A stretch of DNA of 64,000 bases from a virus: positions 47,596 through 111,595 of IMG/VR virus record IMGVR_UViG_3300010150_000009; one strand, 5' to 3'. Below the pieces are notes generated by a model. The model was given only the letters and a program-made list of their open reading frames with translations, was not told where the DNA came from and ran no database searches. A program made the position numbers and the translations under genes. Shown here piece by piece: positions 26,050-33,821 of this stretch (positions within the stretch are counted from its first letter, which is position 1; every line of letters begins with the position of its first letter).

Positions 26050-27165
26050 TCAGCCTTCCATCGCCGAGATTACATACTTGCCGAAGCGTTTATGAAACTC
26101 GTCAAACGACTTGAGTTTGCCCGGCACCAGCGGAAGGTTATAGTTAGTGAGTGCCATCTTAGCACCCATCACCGTAACTTCTGTAAGGAAGTTATCCATC
26201 ATAAAGCGGAAGAAGTTATCGCACATTTCGTGCCATTCTTTGCTCGGGTTAGCCTTTTTCGATTTATTAAAGGAATCCCGTAATTCGTAGCACATTGCGA
26301 CAGTCAGCGAGTACATTGCTGATACTTCTTTGACATCCAGTTTCTTAACACTACCGTTAAGAATGTCAGTCGGATTAGGCAGTTTGCCGGAGTGTTTGCG
26401 ATGGGCGTTAAACTTAATAGCCATCCCCTCGCCTACAGTACCAGCAACCAAATCAGTCACTTCGCCCTCAGACATTTCAACGTCATCTTCTTGATCGTTG
26501 AGTAACTCGCTCACAAACGTCCACGAGCGCGGAGTAGCAAAGGATCTCTCGTTAGAACCAGAATCGAAACTGTAGAGATCGTTCTTAGCGAACGTTAGAT
26601 AACCTAAAACATCCGGATGAATCTGTCGCTCAACTGCCCATTCCTGCCAAGTGTCAAAGTCGGCAGTCACTTCAATATGTACGAAGCGGTTAGCCAACGG
26701 GGCAGGCATACGGTATGTCACACCGCGGTCAGTTTCACGGTTACCAGCCGCCACAATAACGACATTATCAGGCAGTTCGTAAGTACCAATTCTGCGATTA
26801 AGCACCAACTGGTAAGCGGCGGCCTGTGTCGCCATCGGAGCAGAGTTCATTTCGTCCAAAAACAAAATAATAGTTTCAAACTCCTTGGCAAGTTCTTGTG
26901 ACGGCAAATCAACTGGTGGCGCCCAAGACATATTGTTTTCAGTCTGGTTGTAGTATGGAATACCGCGTAAATCGGTCGGTTCCATTAGAGCCAGTCGTAA
27001 ATCAATCATGTAACCGTTGACTTCACCAGCCAACTGATTAACCAGATCTGACTTACCGACTCCGGGAGGTCCCCAAAGGAAGACAGGTCGCTTACGAAGC
27101 ATCGCGCGTCTAATAGCCTTCTTGGCTTCCTTCAGGGTGTTAGTTCTGTTTTCTTGAGTGCTCAT
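26050..27165 (-). CDS. MoxR-type AAA+ ATPase
   Basis: 371 residues. Walker A is FLWGPPGVGKSDLV (residues about 29-42), Walker B is ILFLDEMNSAP, sensor I region is VVIVAAGNRETD, and the arginine-finger side shows MPAPLANRFVHIEV. MoxR ATPases work with VWA proteins as chaperone-like machines for metal insertion or complex assembly; the VWA/metallopeptidase gene 2 kb downstream is the likely partner. The RBS is AAGGAG. Higher GC (about 50 percent in parts) than the replication genes points to a separate origin of this island. Confidence 0.88.
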   Translation of the reverse strand: MSTQENRTNTLKEAKKAIRRAMLRKRPVFLWGPPGVGKSDLVNQLAGEVNGYMIDLRLALMEPTDLRGIPYYNQTENNMSWAPPVDLPSQELAKEFETIILFLDEMNSAPMATQAAAYQLVLNRRIGTYELPDNVVIVAAGNRETDRGVTYRMPAPLANRFVHIEVTADFDTWQEWAVERQIHPDVLGYLTFAKNDLYSFDSGSNERSFATPRSWTFVSELLNDQEDDVEMSEGEVTDLVAGTVGEGMAIKFNAHRKHSGKLPNPTDILNGSVKKLDVKEVSAMYSLTVAMCYELRDSFNKSKKANPSKEWHEMCDNFFRFMMDNFLTEVTVMGAKMALTNYNLPLVPGKLKSFDEFHKRFGKYVISAMEG

Positions 27166-27185
27166 TGTACTTGGGTCTCCTTAAA

Positions 27186-27542
27186 TTATCGAAGGTACTT
27201 CGGGCCATGCTCTGTGATAACGCTCTCACCACAGTCATCGCTAAAAATGTTACCACGTACACCGTTTTTGACAGGCGCTTTCCACGAGCCTTTTAAAATG
27301 TCACCGTTTTGCATATTAACAAAACTGTGAACACACTGGCCATCACGGAATATTTCTTTTCCGTCATTATCATAACCGCGGCTTCGCTTGATAACTTTCG
27401 CATACTTGCTACCGAAATGAACCTGAATATAATCTGACGGAGAATGAGTAAAGCCGGCCCGCTCAAAATATTCGTCCTGCAGTTTTTGGACCACATCCAT
27501 ATATTTGTAAAGTTGGTCCTTCATTTCTCTAACTGGTTTCAT
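27186..27542 (-). CDS. Conserved phage protein of unknown function
   Basis: 118 residues, no membrane segment. The second half is basic and Gly-rich (GSKYAKVIKRSRGYDNDG, KGSWKAPVKNGVRGNIF). It is the first gene after copy 2 of the promoter cassette, with MoxR 20 bases downstream, so it leads the MoxR transcript. Not recognised. Confidence 0.6.
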   Translation of the reverse strand: MKPVREMKDQLYKYMDVVQKLQDEYFERAGFTHSPSDYIQVHFGSKYAKVIKRSRGYDNDGKEIFRDGQCVHSFVNMQNGDILKGSWKAPVKNGVRGNIFSDDCGESVITEHGPKYLR

Positions 27543-27579
27543 ATCTTGCGTTCCTTTGTTTCTTTAGTGTATATAATAT

Positions 27580-27634
27580 ATTATACAGACTTTTATTGAA
27601 ATGTCTAGAAATTGGCACGTCTAAGTTATTGATT
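27580..27634 (-). promoter_or_regulatory. Repeated promoter cassette, copy 2
   Basis: Minus strand: box AATCAATAACTTAG (27634-27621), -35 TAGACA (27607-27602), 16-base spacer, -10 TATAAT (27585-27580), followed by the shared leader ending CTAAAGAAACAAAGGA. Drives 27186-27542 and MoxR. Confidence 0.78.
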
Positions 27635-27707
27635 TATAAAGGATTTTAAAAATATATTGAAATATATTGAAATATAAGGGTTTTTTAACGATAAAGTATA
27701 AAAGATT

Positions 27708-27728
27708 CGGGGGGCATTGCGCCCCCCG
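27708..27728 (-). terminator. Terminator after the small winged-helix-like gene
   Basis: Perfect 8-bp GC stem CGGGGGGC/GCCCCCCG with a five-base loop, 28 bases past the stop at 27757, followed on the minus strand by GAATCTTTTATAC. Separates this unit from the MoxR transcript. Confidence 0.75.
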
Positions 27729-27756
27729 TTATTCCTTTGCAATCAGTGAGTACTGA

Positions 27757-28002
27757 TTACTGACCGGCTAGTGCGCGGTAGCCTGCGGCTACTACTGCTC
27801 GAGAAGGAGTACCCAATCGATACTTGTTCACGACGCGACCTTTTGTGTCGGAATGTGCGTTCAAGTAAATTGCGTGACCTTTGAATCGAAGATTCTGAAT
27901 CGTCGCACCAGGGTTACCTACACTATAGCGCGATGCGATCTGCGCTGAAGAGAGTTCCTGTCCATCTTGAAGAGCGTTAAGTACTTTTTCAGTCTTAGTC
28001 AT
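27757..28002 (-). CDS. Small winged-helix/HTH-like DNA-binding protein
   Basis: 81 residues. The first half reads as a helix-turn-helix: TEKVLNALQDGQELSSAQIA then NPGATIQNLRFKGHAIY, where the second helix and wing would follow; the C-terminus is Ala-rich. Marine T4-like phages commonly carry such a protein. It is monocistronic between two tandem consensus promoters and a strong terminator, which suggests high early expression and a regulatory role. Confidence 0.7.
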   Translation of the reverse strand: MTKTEKVLNALQDGQELSSAQIASRYSVGNPGATIQNLRFKGHAIYLNAHSDTKGRVVNKYRLGTPSRAVVAAGYRALAGQ

Positions 28003-28099
28003 TTTACATTTCCTTAGGCGTTATGCCATTATCAAGTTTAGCAGTATGGGACTGCTGACCCCTTCGTGATAATCACGAAATTCTTTAACAATGTATACT

Positions 28100-28128
28100 A
28101 CTCTACACTACCATTGGGTTTTTGTCAA
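28100..28128 (-). promoter_or_regulatory. Proximal promoter of the small winged-helix-like gene
   Basis: Minus strand: -35 TTGACA (28128-28123), 17-base spacer ending TG, -10 TAGAGT (28105-28100). The leader would be about 90 bases. Confidence 0.65.
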
Positions 28129-28175
28129 CCCTTTTTACTAACTTTTTTGTAAGTTTTTCAACTTGTTTTCTAACT

Positions 28176-28204
28176 ATGATACACTCATACTCTATATTTG
28201 TCAA
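28176..28204 (-). promoter_or_regulatory. Distal promoter of the small winged-helix-like gene
   Basis: Minus strand: -35 TTGACA (28204-28199), 17-base spacer ending GTG, -10 TATCAT (28181-28176). The -35 overlaps the stop of the gene at 28201-28440. Two promoters in tandem upstream of one 81-codon gene. Confidence 0.65.
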
Positions 28205-28440
28205 GTATTTTGGTCCATTATTTTTACATCGGCGAATGGTACTAGAAAAACCCAACCTTTTTCATGGTCTTTGACTTCGTACACTTGGGTTTCCCTATCT
28301 ATTGCTCTAATGTACCCTACTCTGGTCAGAGTTTTTTCTCCTACTACTGGCAAGTCGATTGTAGAGAATGAACCACCTGGCCGGCCGAATTCGTCTATAG
28401 GAAGCAATTTCTTATACGTGCATTTAGGATCGTTATTCAT
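28201..28440 (-). CDS. Small protein of unknown function, SH3/KOW-like
   Basis: 79 residues with a beta-rich pattern (PVVGEKTLTRVGYIRAIDRE, WVFLVPFADVKI) resembling small SH3-like barrels, as in the neighbour at 28613-28909. No catalytic motif. The start is directly adjacent to the stop of the upstream membrane protein gene. Confidence 0.5.
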   Translation of the reverse strand: MNNDPKCTYKKLLPIDEFGRPGGSFSTIDLPVVGEKTLTRVGYIRAIDRETQVYEVKDHEKGWVFLVPFADVKIMDQNT

Positions 28441-28611
28441 TTAGTCTAAATTCCCTGTGATTAATAACACTATCAATAAGATAGCTATACCGCTTATCCA
28501 AGCAAAGGATTGAAACAATCCTGTAAAAAAATCTGACGGATGGTTCGACAAGTAGTGAATATTAACGCCAATACTTAGCAGTGGAACCAAAAATAAAAGC
28601 CAATAAAACAT
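28441..28611 (-). CDS. Small membrane protein
   Basis: 56 residues from ATG 28611, placed after GGAAG and just behind the previous stop (TAGTATG); a longer frame overlapping the upstream gene is unlikely. Two hydrophobic segments (residues about 3-18 and 35-52). No family recognised. Confidence 0.55.
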   Translation of the reverse strand: MFYWLLFLVPLLSIGVNIHYLSNHPSDFFTGLFQSFAWISGIAILLIVLLITGNLD

Positions 28612-28612
28612 A

Positions 28613-28909
28613 CTACACTTCCAAGTTAGTATTAGGCACGGTCCAAGAGCCATATTGACCACAGTCAACTAACACTCTTGATCTCTTCACTTCCTTAATA
28701 TACCCTGCCATCTTAGGCGGTACTTTGCCTCTGTGAGTCTTGCGTCCAGTTCTTACTACGACCTTGTCGCCTATCTTTAGTGACTTCATAATACCACTAC
28801 CTTTCCGTCTACGGTGCATCATGATAGTCTGTTGGGCTGATTCAAGTTCTTTTAGGGTCATTTCTTCAAAGTCTATATTCATAAACTTTTTATAAGTGTT
28901 GCTCATCAT
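28613..28909 (-). CDS. Small basic protein with KOW/SH3-like segment
   Basis: 98 residues. The N-terminal half is helical (TLKELESAQQTIMMHRRRKG), and residues 43-95 form a KOW-like strand pattern (IGDKVVVRTGRKTHRGKV, KEVKRSRVLVDCG). It could bind nucleic acid. Two adjacent ATGs make the start uncertain by one codon. Confidence 0.55.
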   Translation of the reverse strand: MMSNTYKKFMNIDFEEMTLKELESAQQTIMMHRRRKGSGIMKSLKIGDKVVVRTGRKTHRGKVPPKMAGYIKEVKRSRVLVDCGQYGSWTVPNTNLEV

Positions 28910-28915
28910 AATTAA

Positions 28916-29104
28916 TTACCAAGCGTCGTTTTTCCAAGTGTAATAGTTAAGCCTTAATTTGGCTACTTCCCCATCAAAGTTTTCCGTCAAATATTTGGTA
29001 AACTTCTTTGGAGTCATTTCAGGACAGTCGTCCGCAATCCAGATACGATCTACTTCAAAGTAAAGATCAACGTCTGACATTTTTTTGGGGTCAATTTTAT
29101 TCAT
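28916..29104 (-). CDS. Small protein of unknown function
   Basis: 62 residues, acidic N-terminal half (DPKKMSDVDLYFEVDRIW) and aromatic C-terminus (LNYYTWKNDAW). Part of a run of tightly spaced small genes. Not recognised. Confidence 0.5.
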   Translation of the reverse strand: MNKIDPKKMSDVDLYFEVDRIWIADDCPEMTPKKFTKYLTENFDGEVAKLRLNYYTWKNDAW

Positions 29105-29114
29105 AATTTTTCTG

Positions 29115-29405
29115 CTAACGTTTTTTAACTGGGCCGCCTTTCATAATTCCAGATTTCATAAATTTACCGATCCAGGTACCAATTAGCGCACCTAAGCCAA
29201 TGGAAACTGCAACCCCAACTCCATTTTCGACGGCTTTTTGCCGTTCTAATTCGGCTTTTTGCCGTTCTAATTCGGCTTTTTGCCGTTCTAATTGTTGGAA
29301 ACGTAATTGCTCCAAATACGATCTTTCTTGTTCTAGTTTCAACAATTGTTGTTTTTGAATTTCCAACTGTTGTTTTTGAATTTCTTGTTCAATATCGTTA
29401 CTCAT
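29115..29405 (-). CDS. Coiled-coil protein with C-terminal membrane segment
   Basis: 96 residues from ATG 29405, which follows a GGAGGAG site; the longer frame would run 100 bases into the upstream gene. Residues 1-62 are a Gln/Glu/Lys-rich coiled coil that includes three copies of the 7-residue unit ELERQKA. Residues 66-85 (VGVAVSIGLGALIGTWIGKF) form a membrane or glycine-zipper segment, then a basic tail. Possibly a spanin-, holin- or membrane-anchor-like protein; that is inference. Confidence 0.6.
   Translation of the reverse strand: MSNDIEQEIQKQQLEIQKQQLLKLEQERSYLEQLRFQQLERQKAELERQKAELERQKAVENGVGVAVSIGLGALIGTWIGKFMKSGIMKGGPVKKR
29231..29293. repeat. Three tandem 21-bp repeats
   Basis: Exact or near-exact copies of a 21-base unit beginning CGGCTTTTTGCCG start at 29231, 29252 and 29273. 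They encode the ELERQKA heptads, so the repeat equals three times seven codons and keeps coiled-coil phase. Each unit also contains a small GGC/GCC dyad. A second 21-bp repeat pair lies at about 29344-29385. Confidence 0.85.
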
Positions 29406-29826
29406 GTTCTCCTCCAGGTCCTCGTCCATATCCACCAAAATATTGTGGCCTGCGTCTGGCAGTTTCAAACGTGCCAACGGTGATTGCAATTGCTCCAAGT
29501 AATGCTACATGAGCAACGGTACTAATACCAAATGCGGTCCAACTGCCCGTGATAATACCAAACACAATACACCACAACCATGCTAACAATTGCATAATCG
29601 TATGCCGTGTACGCAGGTCTGGAATTTGACTTAGTGGATTTTTATTATGATTCATTACCACATTCCAACAATCATATACCCATTCCCTCATTGATCTCAC
29701 CTTTTTGAATATCACTTTGATAGGATAATAAGCGTCAATATCATCTCGGTATTCAATTGCATCAAAGACGTTATGAAACTTTTTTGATATCTTTCTGTCT
29801 CTGAAATATGCGGTAACTCTATACAT
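29398..29826 (-). CDS. Membrane protein with two transmembrane segments
   Basis: 142 residues from the ATG in a TAATG junction at 29826. Basic N-terminal half, then two hydrophobic segments (about 78-96 and 101-120), then a Gly/Arg-rich tail ending GRGPGGEHE. The stop overlaps the coiled-coil gene by 8 bases. The pair may form a membrane complex. No family recognised. Confidence 0.55.
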   Translation of the reverse strand: MYRVTAYFRDRKISKKFHNVFDAIEYRDDIDAYYPIKVIFKKVRSMREWVYDCWNVVMNHNKNPLSQIPDLRTRHTIMQLLAWLWCIVFGIITGSWTAFGISTVAHVALLGAIAITVGTFETARRRPQYFGGYGRGPGGEHE

Positions 29827-30182
29827 TAGCAAAAGTTTCCTCTTGATTTATGACCACCAGCACTGAGTGGGGTACCTGCCCGATCTAGGGCATAGTGGTA
29901 ACATGGATGCACCTGCTGAATTTCTTGGCCGTGCATACGCAATTCGATCTCGGGTATCATGGCAAGAATGTAATCGAGAATACGCTCATAACCGGTGTAG
30001 GAGCAATCTTCGGGGTTCTCAAAATGTTCTCCGTTCATTGCCTCAATTGCATACTTTGGATCTCCCATCACCTTCTCAATTGACTTGAGCAGATTGTAAG
30101 GGTGACCATCTTCAGTCTCAAGGTCAATAATCCAATCAGGGCCACTGTCACCAAATCGTTTTGGGTAGGGTGTCATAGTCAT
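29826..30182 (-). CDS. Conserved protein of unknown function
   Basis: 118 residues from the ATG at 30182, which overlaps the upstream stop in TAATG and follows CTCCGGAG; the frame upstream of it lacks a ribosome site. Contains PYPKRFGDSGPDWIIDLETE and an HPCYHYALDRAGTPLSAGGH segment with several His and Cys residues. Not recognised. Confidence 0.5.
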   Translation of the reverse strand: MTMTPYPKRFGDSGPDWIIDLETEDGHPYNLLKSIEKVMGDPKYAIEAMNGEHFENPEDCSYTGYERILDYILAMIPEIELRMHGQEIQQVHPCYHYALDRAGTPLSAGGHKSRGNFC

Positions 30183-30400
30183 TATTTTAATACTCCGGAG
30201 ATATGTGGCCATTCGCTCAGTTTACGCATAAATTTAGCAAACTCATTCGGATCTTCTGACCGAGTATCTACCCACTGATTCCAGAGAAACGCATCCCAGA
30301 AGGCAGGAACTTGAGGACAGTCCTGACTCATAAGGTGTTTGAACTCGGCCTGACTCATTGGAACCTTATATTCTTTCGCCATGTAAGATTTATTAATCAT
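30182..30400 (-). CDS. Small protein of unknown function
   Basis: 72 residues, Trp- and Phe-rich (QVPAFWDAFLWNQWVDTR, FAKFMRKLSEW). Starts in a TAATG junction with the upstream gene. No domain recognised; a small inhibitor-like protein is possible but unsupported. Confidence 0.5.
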   Translation of the reverse strand: MINKSYMAKEYKVPMSQAEFKHLMSQDCPQVPAFWDAFLWNQWVDTRSEDPNEFAKFMRKLSEWPHISGVLK

Positions 30401-30948
30401 TACGCTGTCAACTCCTGAAGCATATTATACGCTTCTTGTCGTGAAAGACTCATGTTACGATGGTCCTTCTTAGTGATACAAAACAAGGCCCATAACTGCT
30501 TCTTGGTTGCCTCGCCTTCGAGATTGGTCCACTTCTTCGTAGACTTCTTTTTAGCCTTAGGCTTAGAGCCTTTCGCAGTCTTAGCCGGCTCGTATACATA
30601 TGGCTGATCCCACTTGCCGAGATTGATGTCCACATACCAACCAACATCAAAGTAGTCCGTCATAATGTCGGAGTTATCGTGGTTACCGGTGTTGAGCAGT
30701 TTTTTGGCTTTGAGCAAAAACTCCTTGGCTTTACCAGTCCAATTATTTTCAATCCAGTATACATTAACCTGTCGGTTATAGTCATCAGCATTGCTGGATT
30801 TATTGAAATCAATGGCACCGGACTTAATAGTGAGCACTACAGATCTGTGATCGCGTACGGATAACGATCCTTTTAGTCCATACTCTTTCAGCAATTTCTT
30901 CATCTCTGGTTGGACTGCCTTTTTCATTTCTTGACTGTAGTATGCCAT
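30400..30948 (-). CDS. Conserved early-type protein of unknown function
   Basis: 182 residues. The N-terminal 110 residues resemble phage-associated polyvalent-type modules (SLSVRDHRSVVLTIKSGAID, NVYWIENNWTGKAKEFLL, FDVGWYVDINLGKW), a match I hold only weakly. A Lys-rich linker (PKAKKKSTKKW) leads to a short helical C-terminal domain (KKQLWALFCITKKD). It is the first gene behind copy 3 of the promoter cassette. Confidence 0.55.
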   Translation of the reverse strand: MAYYSQEMKKAVQPEMKKLLKEYGLKGSLSVRDHRSVVLTIKSGAIDFNKSSNADDYNRQVNVYWIENNWTGKAKEFLLKAKKLLNTGNHDNSDIMTDYFDVGWYVDINLGKWDQPYVYEPAKTAKGSKPKAKKKSTKKWTNLEGEATKKQLWALFCITKKDHRNMSLSRQEAYNMLQELTA

Positions 30949-30982
30949 TTCTTTTCCTTTGTTTCTTTAGCGTATATAATAT

Positions 30983-31037
30983 ATTATACAGTATTTGGCA
31001 GAAATGTCACGAAAAAAGTTGCTCTAAGTGCTTGATT
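30983..31037 (-). promoter_or_regulatory. Repeated promoter cassette, copy 3
   Basis: Minus strand: box AATCAAGCACTTAG (31037-31024), -35 GTGACA (31010-31005), 16-base spacer, -10 TATAAT (30988-30983), then GCTAAAGAAACAAAGGAAAA and ATG 30948. The best-preserved copy. Confidence 0.8.
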
Positions 31038-31093
31038 TATAAGGAGTTTTAAAATATAGGTGTATTTTTAGCCAAATATGCCCAAAATCAGCA

Positions 31094-32212
31094 TTAATCC
31101 TCACGCTTTCCGGTGCCATAATCAATGACTACCGGAAATCTCGGGACACCGTCATTACTTAATTCAAAGAATCTGCAGGTCGCCCAATCTGGCTTTTTCT
31201 TAGATTCGAGCAATTCTCTCAATTGATTCTGCGAACCTCTAACGCCACTGCTAAAGGTTCTGCCATCTGGCAATTTCAGCGTAAACTTTTTAGCATAGCC
31301 GGTCCATGACCCTTGTCCTTCCTCAACTGCTACGACATCAAATTCTTCAGTAATGAATTCCTTTCGCTTCAGTAATCCGTTACTTCGTTTACATTCGTAT
31401 TTGACATTCTGTCGGATCATTTGGCCTTCATACCCTGCCTCTGTATATTTGCCATACATTTCATTAATCTTGGCAGTGTCCTTACATTTGGTAGTCTTTA
31501 CTAAAACAACGCCTGGCCCTTCAACATTGTCTACGAGCCATTTTGCTCGGTCGGTAAAAATCATATTCTCATTGTCACGATCAAACATGTCATAGATATG
31601 ATACTCAACCAACTCAGCACTCTCAGCAATTTCCTCTGGGCGGCATTTTAGTTTCCTGACCAAACTGGTGATCTTCTGAAAGTCTGCTTTCAGTTTATGA
31701 TTGTAAAGTTCACCATCCAGGACAATGTTTGGATTGGCTTTGATTATATGCTTTAAACTTTCCCAGATATGCGGGCAACTATTAATAGCCTTGCCGGCTC
31801 GAGTATGCATACCGTTCTTATCAACAATACATCGAATGCCATCTAACTTTGGTTGGGTGTACCCGCTATCAACTGGCTTCTTTGTGAAGTCGTGTGCTAA
31901 CATAGGCTTAAACAACTCGTAACTATCAACGTCTTTTTTCTTGGCAAAGTATTCTTTGTCTGCCTTTTTGGTCCATTGTGCCTGCGCTTCAAACTCGGCC
32001 TGTCCCTTAGCCGTCGTTGCGTTTACTTTGCCAACGTTTTTAGCCACGCACATATTCCATCCACTAGTGACCTTTTCGCCGTCGACTAGTCCACTTACAC
32101 TTCGAATGCCGGCGACATTTTCATTGTCAAATCCGACTTCCACAGTCCAAATACGGAGTTTGCCTTTACTGTCGCGTTTATATAACGGCTTTAGGCTTTT
32201 AACATTCTTCAT
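31094..32212 (-). CDS. ATP-dependent DNA ligase
   Basis: 372 residues. Motif I is TQPKLDGIRCIV with the adenylated Lys at about residue 122, motif III IVLDGELYNHK, motif IV YEGQMIRQ and motif V LLKRKEFITEEFDVV; an OB-fold C-terminal domain follows (WTGYAKKFTLKLPDGRTF). The N-terminal 110 residues look like an extra module. It seals nicks in phage DNA. Overlaps the gene upstream by 4 bases, so it is transcribed from promoter cassette copy 4. Confidence 0.92.
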   Translation of the reverse strand: MKNVKSLKPLYKRDSKGKLRIWTVEVGFDNENVAGIRSVSGLVDGEKVTSGWNMCVAKNVGKVNATTAKGQAEFEAQAQWTKKADKEYFAKKKDVDSYELFKPMLAHDFTKKPVDSGYTQPKLDGIRCIVDKNGMHTRAGKAINSCPHIWESLKHIIKANPNIVLDGELYNHKLKADFQKITSLVRKLKCRPEEIAESAELVEYHIYDMFDRDNENMIFTDRAKWLVDNVEGPGVVLVKTTKCKDTAKINEMYGKYTEAGYEGQMIRQNVKYECKRSNGLLKRKEFITEEFDVVAVEEGQGSWTGYAKKFTLKLPDGRTFSSGVRGSQNQLRELLESKKKPDWATCRFFELSNDGVPRFPVVIDYGTGKRED

Positions 32213-32700
32213 GCCACTGCCCCGTATATCTGTTCATAGGATTTTTTACTACCATCCTTATAAACATACATGGCAGTACCATGCTCTGTTCCCCCGTTAC
32301 CATCGAACACCTTGGTGTGAACAACACCAGTGATGTCAGCGTCGGCGTTTTCGTTCCAAGACCAATCTCGAGGAATATTCATCGTCGCTTGAAACCCGTC
32401 CTCGGTTTCGATTATTTTCCACGGATGTTCCCACTCCTCGCCAACGGGCTCAAAATCATCAAGGAGTTCCCAAGTGACCACATACTCCTCAAACGCTTCA
32501 TTGGCGGTAGTTACCGCTTTTTCTACACGTCCAAGAATACCACCTGGCTGGGTAGCCATAATGGCGTCATTGGGAGACAAGTGTTCGACAAGATAAATCT
32601 CGCCACCCTTGTTTTTCCAACGTTGGGGGCATTCACCCTCACCGTCCCAAGCATGGGCGCCATAATTTTCGAGAATCTGTGTATAAATTGCGAGTTTCAT
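32209..32700 (-). CDS. Conserved protein of unknown function
   Basis: 163 residues, acidic, no membrane segment. Begins MKLAIYTQILENYGAHAWDG; ends GTAMYVYKDGSKKSYEQIYG. Resembles phage proteins of unknown role that precede ligase or early genes. First gene after promoter copy 4. Confidence 0.55.
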   Translation of the reverse strand: MKLAIYTQILENYGAHAWDGEGECPQRWKNKGGEIYLVEHLSPNDAIMATQPGGILGRVEKAVTTANEAFEEYVVTWELLDDFEPVGEEWEHPWKIIETEDGFQATMNIPRDWSWNENADADITGVVHTKVFDGNGGTEHGTAMYVYKDGSKKSYEQIYGAVA

Positions 32701-32731
32701 ATTTCTACCTGTTTCTTTAACCTGTATACAT

Positions 32732-32787
32732 ATTATGGCATAAAGCCGCAGAAATGTACAGAAAAAAAGCGCTCTAAGTTATTGATT
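32732..32787 (-). promoter_or_regulatory. Repeated promoter cassette, copy 4
   Basis: Minus strand: box AATCAATAACTTAG (32787-32774), -35 TGTACA (32760-32755), 17-base spacer, -10 CATAAT (32737-32732), then a leader with TTAAAGAAACAGG. Drives 32209-32700 and the DNA ligase. Confidence 0.75.
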
Positions 32788-32808
32788 TTAAAGGGAAAAT
32801 AAAAACTT

Positions 32809-33228
32809 TTAAGAATTCAATGAAATTTTCATTGATTCTACTACTTTCGCAAGGGATTGTCCGCTTAGATAGAACATTGTGGCCAATTTTTCATCAAAGA
32901 TTGAGATCTTCATTGCTTTCTGCAATTTACCCAATTTATTAGAGTGTATGAAATATGGGCTTGGAAGGTAATGGTCTAAGTCTAGATACAGATGCAGTTT
33001 TCCTTGATAATCATCTATGTCTAAATCAAACATATACTCTTTTAATTGCAACTCTTTTGTAATAGTTAGATAACCGGGTTTAGTGAGTCTCAACCCTTGG
33101 GTAGTTTCTTCTCTAATATTAAACCACCAAAAGTCGAGATATTTTTTTCTATTTACTTCGTTATCTTCAATATTCAACAAGTTAAAAAATTTTAATGTAT
33201 AATCAATTTTAGTTATTTTGTTATTCAC
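32809..33228 (-). CDS. Protein of unknown function
   Basis: 139 residues, high in Leu, Tyr and Lys, no signal peptide. Contains LHLYLDLDHYLPSPYFIHSN and a C-terminal amphipathic helix. Its start overlaps the upstream gene by 8 bases. Not recognised. Confidence 0.5.
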   Translation of the reverse strand: MNNKITKIDYTLKFFNLLNIEDNEVNRKKYLDFWWFNIREETTQGLRLTKPGYLTITKELQLKEYMFDLDIDDYQGKLHLYLDLDHYLPSPYFIHSNKLGKLQKAMKISIFDEKLATMFYLSGQSLAKVVESMKISLNS

Positions 33229-33514
33229 TTGGCTTTACTTTTTTGCCTTTGGACAATAAGAAAACTTCAAACTTGTCTGTTTTAAATTGGGAATTTAATT
33301 TTTTGGCTAAGTTGTGTGCGTGACCTGGATTTCCGAATGCCATCCGTTTATACTTTGGTCCAGGGTAATTAACCAATAAATTGCTTGTTTTAAGATTGAT
33401 TGGCTGACCATTATAAAACACTGTCCAAATTCCTTCTACTTCTAATATTTGGTCTGATTTATATGTGTCTTTGTTAATGTGTTCAAGTAGAACAGTAGGT
33501 TTTGGCCTGCTCAT
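33221..33514 (-). CDS. Small basic protein of unknown function
   Basis: 97 residues, pI basic. Pattern KYKRMAFGNPGHAHNLAKKL followed by FEVFLLSKGKKV recalls small nucleic-acid-binding or phage regulatory proteins, but no family is assigned. Preceded by a GGAGATTCAG ribosome site. Confidence 0.5.
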   Translation of the reverse strand: MSRPKPTVLLEHINKDTYKSDQILEVEGIWTVFYNGQPINLKTSNLLVNYPGPKYKRMAFGNPGHAHNLAKKLNSQFKTDKFEVFLLSKGKKVKPSE

Positions 33515-33578
33515 AATTAATCTGAATCTCCATAATATAATATGTATACATTATATTTATCACAGATTAATTAATTTT

Positions 33579-33821
33579 TTACTTGAAGTCTCCAGCGTCA
33601 AACCTAACATCTATTACATTGTCCGCAAGTTTTTCTTGTTGCAGTCTGATAATTTCTTCTTGGCAAGAAGCAATGTGTGTTAAAAGAACAGCCAAACAAT
33701 GCTCTAAATCTTGACAGTGTTGTTTACCTATTCTTAACTCACTTTGCCCGCTATGGCGAATGCCTGCTATCTGTTGTAGCAAGTTTTCAATAGGTCTTAA
33801 ATTAAGTTGAGTGCTTGGCAT
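33579..33821 (-). CDS. Small coiled-coil protein
   Basis: 80 residues, mostly helical with a Leu/Gln-rich heptad-like pattern (CLAVLLTHIASCQEEIIRLQ) and three cysteines. Overlaps the upstream gene's stop by 20 bases. Function unknown. Confidence 0.5.
   Translation of the reverse strand: MPSTQLNLRPIENLLQQIAGIRHSGQSELRIGKQHCQDLEHCLAVLLTHIASCQEEIIRLQQEKLADNVIDVRFDAGDFK

Noticed and set aside
29231-29293. Short direct repeats as a CRISPR array
   Set aside because: The units are contiguous without spacers and are coding, encoding coiled-coil heptads.
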